From a virus: 22,985 nucleotides of DNA. Shown here one piece after another: positions 20,386 through 22,985 of this stretch. The notes under the pieces are model-generated. The model ran no database searches. It saw nothing but the letters and a program-made list of their open reading frames with translations, and had not been told where the DNA came from. Position 1 is the first letter of the stretch. Each line of letters starts with the position of its first letter. Location of the stretch: positions 1 through 22,985 of IMG/VR virus record IMGVR_UViG_3300025128_000361; one strand, 5' to 3'. A program made the position numbers and the translations under genes.

Positions 20386-22156
20386 TGTTAGATTTTGTAA
20401 AATTTTGTATAATAGGGCTGATGGAATACAAATCAGACACATCATATTTTTCTTGGGAGTTAGGGCCAGCTGTCATTGAAACCCGTGGCAATGATAGGTT
20501 TGGTTTTTTTATACCACCAACAGAGGAAAACTGGATACCAGCTACACCCTCACAAGTTTTTGATTTTGTAGCGGATGGTTCAGAACTGTCCCAATCTGAG
20601 TTTGTAAAAATGTTTGGATCAAATCTTCCTGATCTGCCCAAAGATGTCACTTGACCACCCCGAGCTAACCGCACAGCAGTATTCTTAATTTCTTCAGGAA
20701 CCTCTCTTAACACATCACCAAACATGTCAATCATTTGTTTTTTGTATTTTCGAGCAAGTTTTTCTGCCTTTATAGCACCTGCACCTTTAAGTTCTTGGTT
20801 TTGCAGTTGTTTTTGTATAGCTCTAAATTGTTTATAAACAGGGTGCATCTTATTACCAGCCACTAACATTTTTGGGTGCACCAAAGCTATCTCTGCAACG
20901 ATTTTTTCACCCGAAGGAGCTGTGTATTGAATGTTCAGCTTTCTATCCATGTAGCCTGTTTGGTTGATCTGTCTTTGTGAATCAAGGGTTGGGTATTTTC
21001 TGCTGATTAAATTTACTAAAGCATCTTCCTCATCGCCACTACGCACTAATATTCTTGTTCTCATAGGGTCTGTTATATTCAAAAAATTACCTTGATATTT
21101 TTCAAACGATTTTTCTGTAATTCGATCCATGCCTTTAACCTCGCCCACAGGACTGCCAGTAACATCATCTATGTCGTCTAATTTTCTCGCTGTTCTAGTG
21201 CCGAGGCTTTCTGCAATATCAGAAATTTCATCCTGAAAGCCTTTGTTAAGTTTTACACTACGAGCAAACATCTCTTCGATTGAATTCAAATCTGCTTGGT
21301 GTTTGTTGAAAATACTTTTTGTGTATGCTAAAGGTTTGTTACCAAATTTTCTGACTAAAGCCTCTGATGTTAGATTACCAGCTTGCGGTTGAAACTTAAT
21401 CGCATCATATACTAGGTCTTGTGTTTTTCCTATCTTTCTTGCTGTGTCATATTGTTTGAAGAGTTCTTCAGATTTAAAGACCCGTACAGGAATATCTGTA
21501 ACCCCTAAATTTTGTAGTGCTTGTATAGAGGAGCCACCACCTAGCTGTTTGAAACGACCACCGGGCATTTGTAGAACTTCGATAGGTTGTCTTTTTTTTC
21601 TGCCTACTCCCTTATATATAAAACCATCTTCCATGTTTTTGATAACATCTTGTGCAAGTTCTATTCTTTGTTGTTTTTGTTTTTTTGTTACTCCTGAGGG
21701 TTGTTTGACATCTATTTTCTTGACATCCACCACTGTGTCTGCCTCTTCAACTTTAATTGCATTTTTTAGTGTTGGGTTAGTAACCTCTGTACCTGATTTA
21801 GTTTTGACAGCTTTCTTTAAGGCAATTTTCCCAAGATTGGCTAACTCACCGACTAGAGGTATTGCGGCAAGACCTGACAGGCCAGCGATACCTAAATTTA
21901 CAGCACCTTGCCCTACATTTCCTGCACTAAAATCTCTGACAGCATCACGACCATATTTTCCTGCGGCCACAACATCGAGAGCCATGCCGGGTGGTGTAAA
22001 GCCAGCACCGATTTGTGCTATTAATGGAACATTCTCTTCGTAACCAGTTACTAATCTGTCTAAAGCATCAGGACTTACTTCGCCACCTGCTTGTAGCTTT
22101 TTTATACTCTCGACTAAACCGCCTGATTGAAAGATGTCAACATCATCTAAGTTCAT
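20378..22156 (-). CDS. polyvalent-type protein with ParB-like and RelA/SpoT-like segments
   Basis: This encodes 592 residues. Virion-like Gly motifs at the N-terminus (FQSGGLV, LQAGGEV) precede a hydrophobic Gly-rich region at 45-115 (AQIGAGFTPPGMALDVVAAG and later IAGLSGLAAIPLVGELANLG) like the pre-toxin regions of polymorphic toxins. Residues about 190-228 (PIEVLQMPGGRFKQLGGGSS then IQALQNLGVTDIPVRVF) follow the ParB/sulfiredoxin pattern, but the usual G-x-x-R Arg is not evident. Residues about 338-440 resemble a RelA/SpoT nucleotidyltransferase: K341, R345, K349, D363 in ITDPMRTRILV, GY at 401-402 and E422 in AEIALVHPKM. Both calls are from motif reading. The last 90 residues are Ser-rich and lie antisense to a possible plus-strand gene, so the true end is uncertain. 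No ribosome site precedes the ATG. Confidence 0.8.
   Translation of the reverse strand: MNLDDVDIFQSGGLVESIKKLQAGGEVSPDALDRLVTGYEENVPLIAQIGAGFTPPGMALDVVAAGKYGRDAVRDFSAGNVGQGAVNLGIAGLSGLAAIPLVGELANLGKIALKKAVKTKSGTEVTNPTLKNAIKVEEADTVVDVKKIDVKQPSGVTKKQKQQRIELAQDVIKNMEDGFIYKGVGRKKRQPIEVLQMPGGRFKQLGGGSSIQALQNLGVTDIPVRVFKSEELFKQYDTARKIGKTQDLVYDAIKFQPQAGNLTSEALVRKFGNKPLAYTKSIFNKHQADLNSIEEMFARSVKLNKGFQDEISDIAESLGTRTARKLDDIDDVTGSPVGEVKGMDRITEKSFEKYQGNFLNITDPMRTRILVRSGDEEDALVNLISRKYPTLDSQRQINQTGYMDRKLNIQYTAPSGEKIVAEIALVHPKMLVAGNKMHPVYKQFRAIQKQLQNQELKGAGAIKAEKLARKYKKQMIDMFGDVLREVPEEIKNTAVRLARGGQVTSLGRSGRFDPNIFTNSDWDSSEPSATKSKTCEGVAGIQFSSVGGIKKPNLSLPRVSMTAGPNSQEKYDVSDLYSISPIIQNFTKSNNV
20385..20413 (+). 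promoter_or_regulatory. consensus-like plus-strand sigma70 promoter
   Basis: TTGTTA (20385-20390) and a perfect TATAAT (20408-20413) are separated by exactly 17 bases on the plus strand. The predicted transcript start near 20420 falls just before the ATG at 20421. It is the only promoter seen that points against the main transcription direction, and would drive the plus-strand ORF and antisense RNA to the gene 20378-22156. Confidence 0.5.
20421..20654 (+). CDS. possible plus-strand small protein antisense to the polyvalent gene, 77 aa
   Basis: The ORF begins MEYKSDTSYFSWELGPAVIE, includes GFFIPPTEENWIPATPSQVF and DFVADGSELSQSEFVKMFG, and ends LPDLPKDVT. The aromatic-rich, balanced composition reads like a folded protein, in contrast to the Ser-rich minus-strand translation of the same bases. 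G is about a third of first codon positions, as in coding sequence, but the minus frame also shows first-position G enrichment, so composition does not settle it. AGGG lies three bases before the ATG and a TTGTTA-17-TATAAT promoter just upstream. If real it may be an accessory gene inserted at the 3' end of its neighbour; function unknown. It may instead be a shadow ORF. Confidence 0.5.
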   Translation: MEYKSDTSYFSWELGPAVIETRGNDRFGFFIPPTEENWIPATPSQVFDFVADGSELSQSEFVKMFGSNLPDLPKDVT

Positions 22157-22192
22157 TAGAAGATTATGAACGAAGATATGTTTTTTTTCTAG

Positions 22193-22985
22193 TTAGTGGT
22201 AGGTGTCGTGCTGTCTGTTGTCTTCGTCTAGCAAGCCTTGAAACTTTCTATTTAAAATCCTTTGCACCTTGTGATAAGGGAACTGTGGATACTCAGGAAA
22301 AGAACTTTCGATTTGTTTCGATATAGCCTTGGCACCTCTGCCTCGACCAGCTAACTTGTAGATAGCTTTCAAAACTTCTTGCTCATTTGGTATAGGTTCT
22401 AACTTTGTGTGTTTACCTTCTTGGACTTTTCGATAACCGAAAGGTGTATGGCCACCGATTGAGTAACCTTTTTCTGCATAAGCTATTTTACCACCATAAA
22501 GCCTAGACATGATTTGTTCCCTTTCGAACTCAGCAAACATTGCAAGGTTGTTTACTAACATTTGGTTCGACATTCTAACCATGTCTAGTTTCATGTTTAG
22601 ACCAGTTTTGGTTTTATCTTTTGGCAAGGCGACTGGTATATCACCGAACATGTCGCAAAAATATAAGGTGATACCAGCCTCCTCAAACTTAGGTATTAGG
22701 TTGACCATCTCTAAAAATGACCTAGCTAATCTATCTAACTTGGTACACACAACAACATCGTTGGTATCCATAGTGTCGGTTAGTTCTCGTGAGCCTTGTC
22801 TTTCCATAATAGGTTTCATGCCACTGGTTCCCGCATCAACAAATATTTTATCGACCTCACGGTTGTATTTTTGTTTGACAAAAGCTCGGATAGATTCTTC
22901 TTGTTGCTCGAGAGAGCTACCGTGCTTGACCTGTTGTTCAGAAGACACCCTGATGTAGCCGTAAATATTATTGATCTGTTTTTTA
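22193..22985 (-). CDS. serine recombinase (resolvase/invertase type), N-terminus beyond the window
   Basis: The frame is open to the right edge, so the start lies outside. The visible sequence begins INNIYGYIRVSSEQQ, where the first Ser of RVSS is the expected nucleophile that forms the 5'-phosphoserine bond; a GTG at 22948 would delete it and is not the start. Further catalytic residues lie in VVCTKLDRLARSFLEMV (K, D, R, R) and EFEREQIMSRLYGGKIAYAE. A short region after it (GYSIGGHTPFGYRKVQEGKH) and a small C-terminal helix-turn-helix-like part (GRGRGAKAISKQIESSFPEY) give about 263 visible residues, larger than small resolvases and smaller than large integrases. It may integrate, invert fibre DNA or resolve dimers. 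No att or inversion sites were found. Confidence 0.9.
   Translation of the reverse strand, partial: KKQINNIYGYIRVSSEQQVKHGSSLEQQEESIRAFVKQKYNREVDKIFVDAGTSGMKPIMERQGSRELTDTMDTNDVVVCTKLDRLARSFLEMVNLIPKFEEAGITLYFCDMFGDIPVALPKDKTKTGLNMKLDMVRMSNQMLVNNLAMFAEFEREQIMSRLYGGKIAYAEKGYSIGGHTPFGYRKVQEGKHTKLEPIPNEQEVLKAIYKLAGRGRGAKAISKQIESSFPEYPQFPYHKVQRILNRKFQGLLDEDNRQHDTYH

Noticed and set aside
20386-20445. Start at 20445 for the small gene 20248-20385
   Set aside because: The extra 20 residues are hydrophobic and Cys-rich and overlap the neighbour; the start at 20385 gives a tight eight-base overlap.
21444-22043. Plus-strand ORF of 199 codons inside the polyvalent gene
   Set aside because: Ser/Pro/Cys-rich translation antisense to a well-supported domain region, with no promoter or ribosome site; a shadow.
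22193-22948. GTG at 22948 as the start of the recombinase
   Set aside because: It would remove the IYGYIRV part before the Ser nucleophile; the frame is open to the window edge.
1-22985. tRNA or rRNA genes
   Set aside because: No cloverleaf-like or rRNA-like sequence was noticed by eye; a tRNA scan would be needed to be certain.

Overview
The window reads as one half of an AT-rich tailed bacteriophage genome, or a prophage or metagenomic contig of one. It carries a complete head-assembly module, a lysis module, tail-fibre and adhesion genes, and a cluster of tiny very basic proteins. Several proteins resemble those of marine podovirus-like phages of alphaproteobacteria and cyanobacteria (pelagiphage and SAR116-phage type). 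That host assignment is inference from protein style; no tRNA, rRNA or host gene is present to fix it. Nearly everything is on the minus strand, so the genes are transcribed from high to low coordinates.

In order of transcription: a serine recombinase cut by the right edge (22985-22193); a 592-residue multidomain protein with a ParB-like and a RelA/SpoT-like nucleotidyltransferase segment (22156-20378); two small genes and a tail fibre with an S74 self-cleaving chaperone (20385-17725); a string of small membrane proteins, probably holin-type (17725-16461); two large exported proteins, one Asn-rich and one with a NIDO-like adhesion domain (16474-13077); small membrane proteins, an overlapping spanin pair, a thermonuclease-family nuclease and a GH24 lysozyme (13077-10989).

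Next comes a short regulatory gap with a strong sigma70-type promoter, two hairpins and a 19-codon leader ORF, feeding the packaging and head operon: large terminase, small connector-region gene, portal, two small basic/helical proteins, a GroES-like co-chaperonin, scaffold, two structural proteins and the major capsid protein (10907-2952). A near-perfect intrinsic terminator follows the capsid gene, with a new promoter just beyond it. The final operon (2790-1) encodes a ConA/LamG-like structural protein, another structural protein and at least seven small Lys/Arg-rich proteins.

Most genes are joined by ATGA or TAATG overlaps or overlap by 8 to about 95 bases, so translational coupling dominates. 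Six genes here are easily missed because they are short or have a better internal start: 744-881, 881-1021, 9240-9419, 17192-17368, 20248-20385 and 10904-10963.

The most interesting features are the polyvalent-type protein at 20378-22156, the possible plus-strand gene with a consensus promoter lying antisense inside its 3' end, and the leader-ORF/hairpin arrangement in front of the terminase gene.
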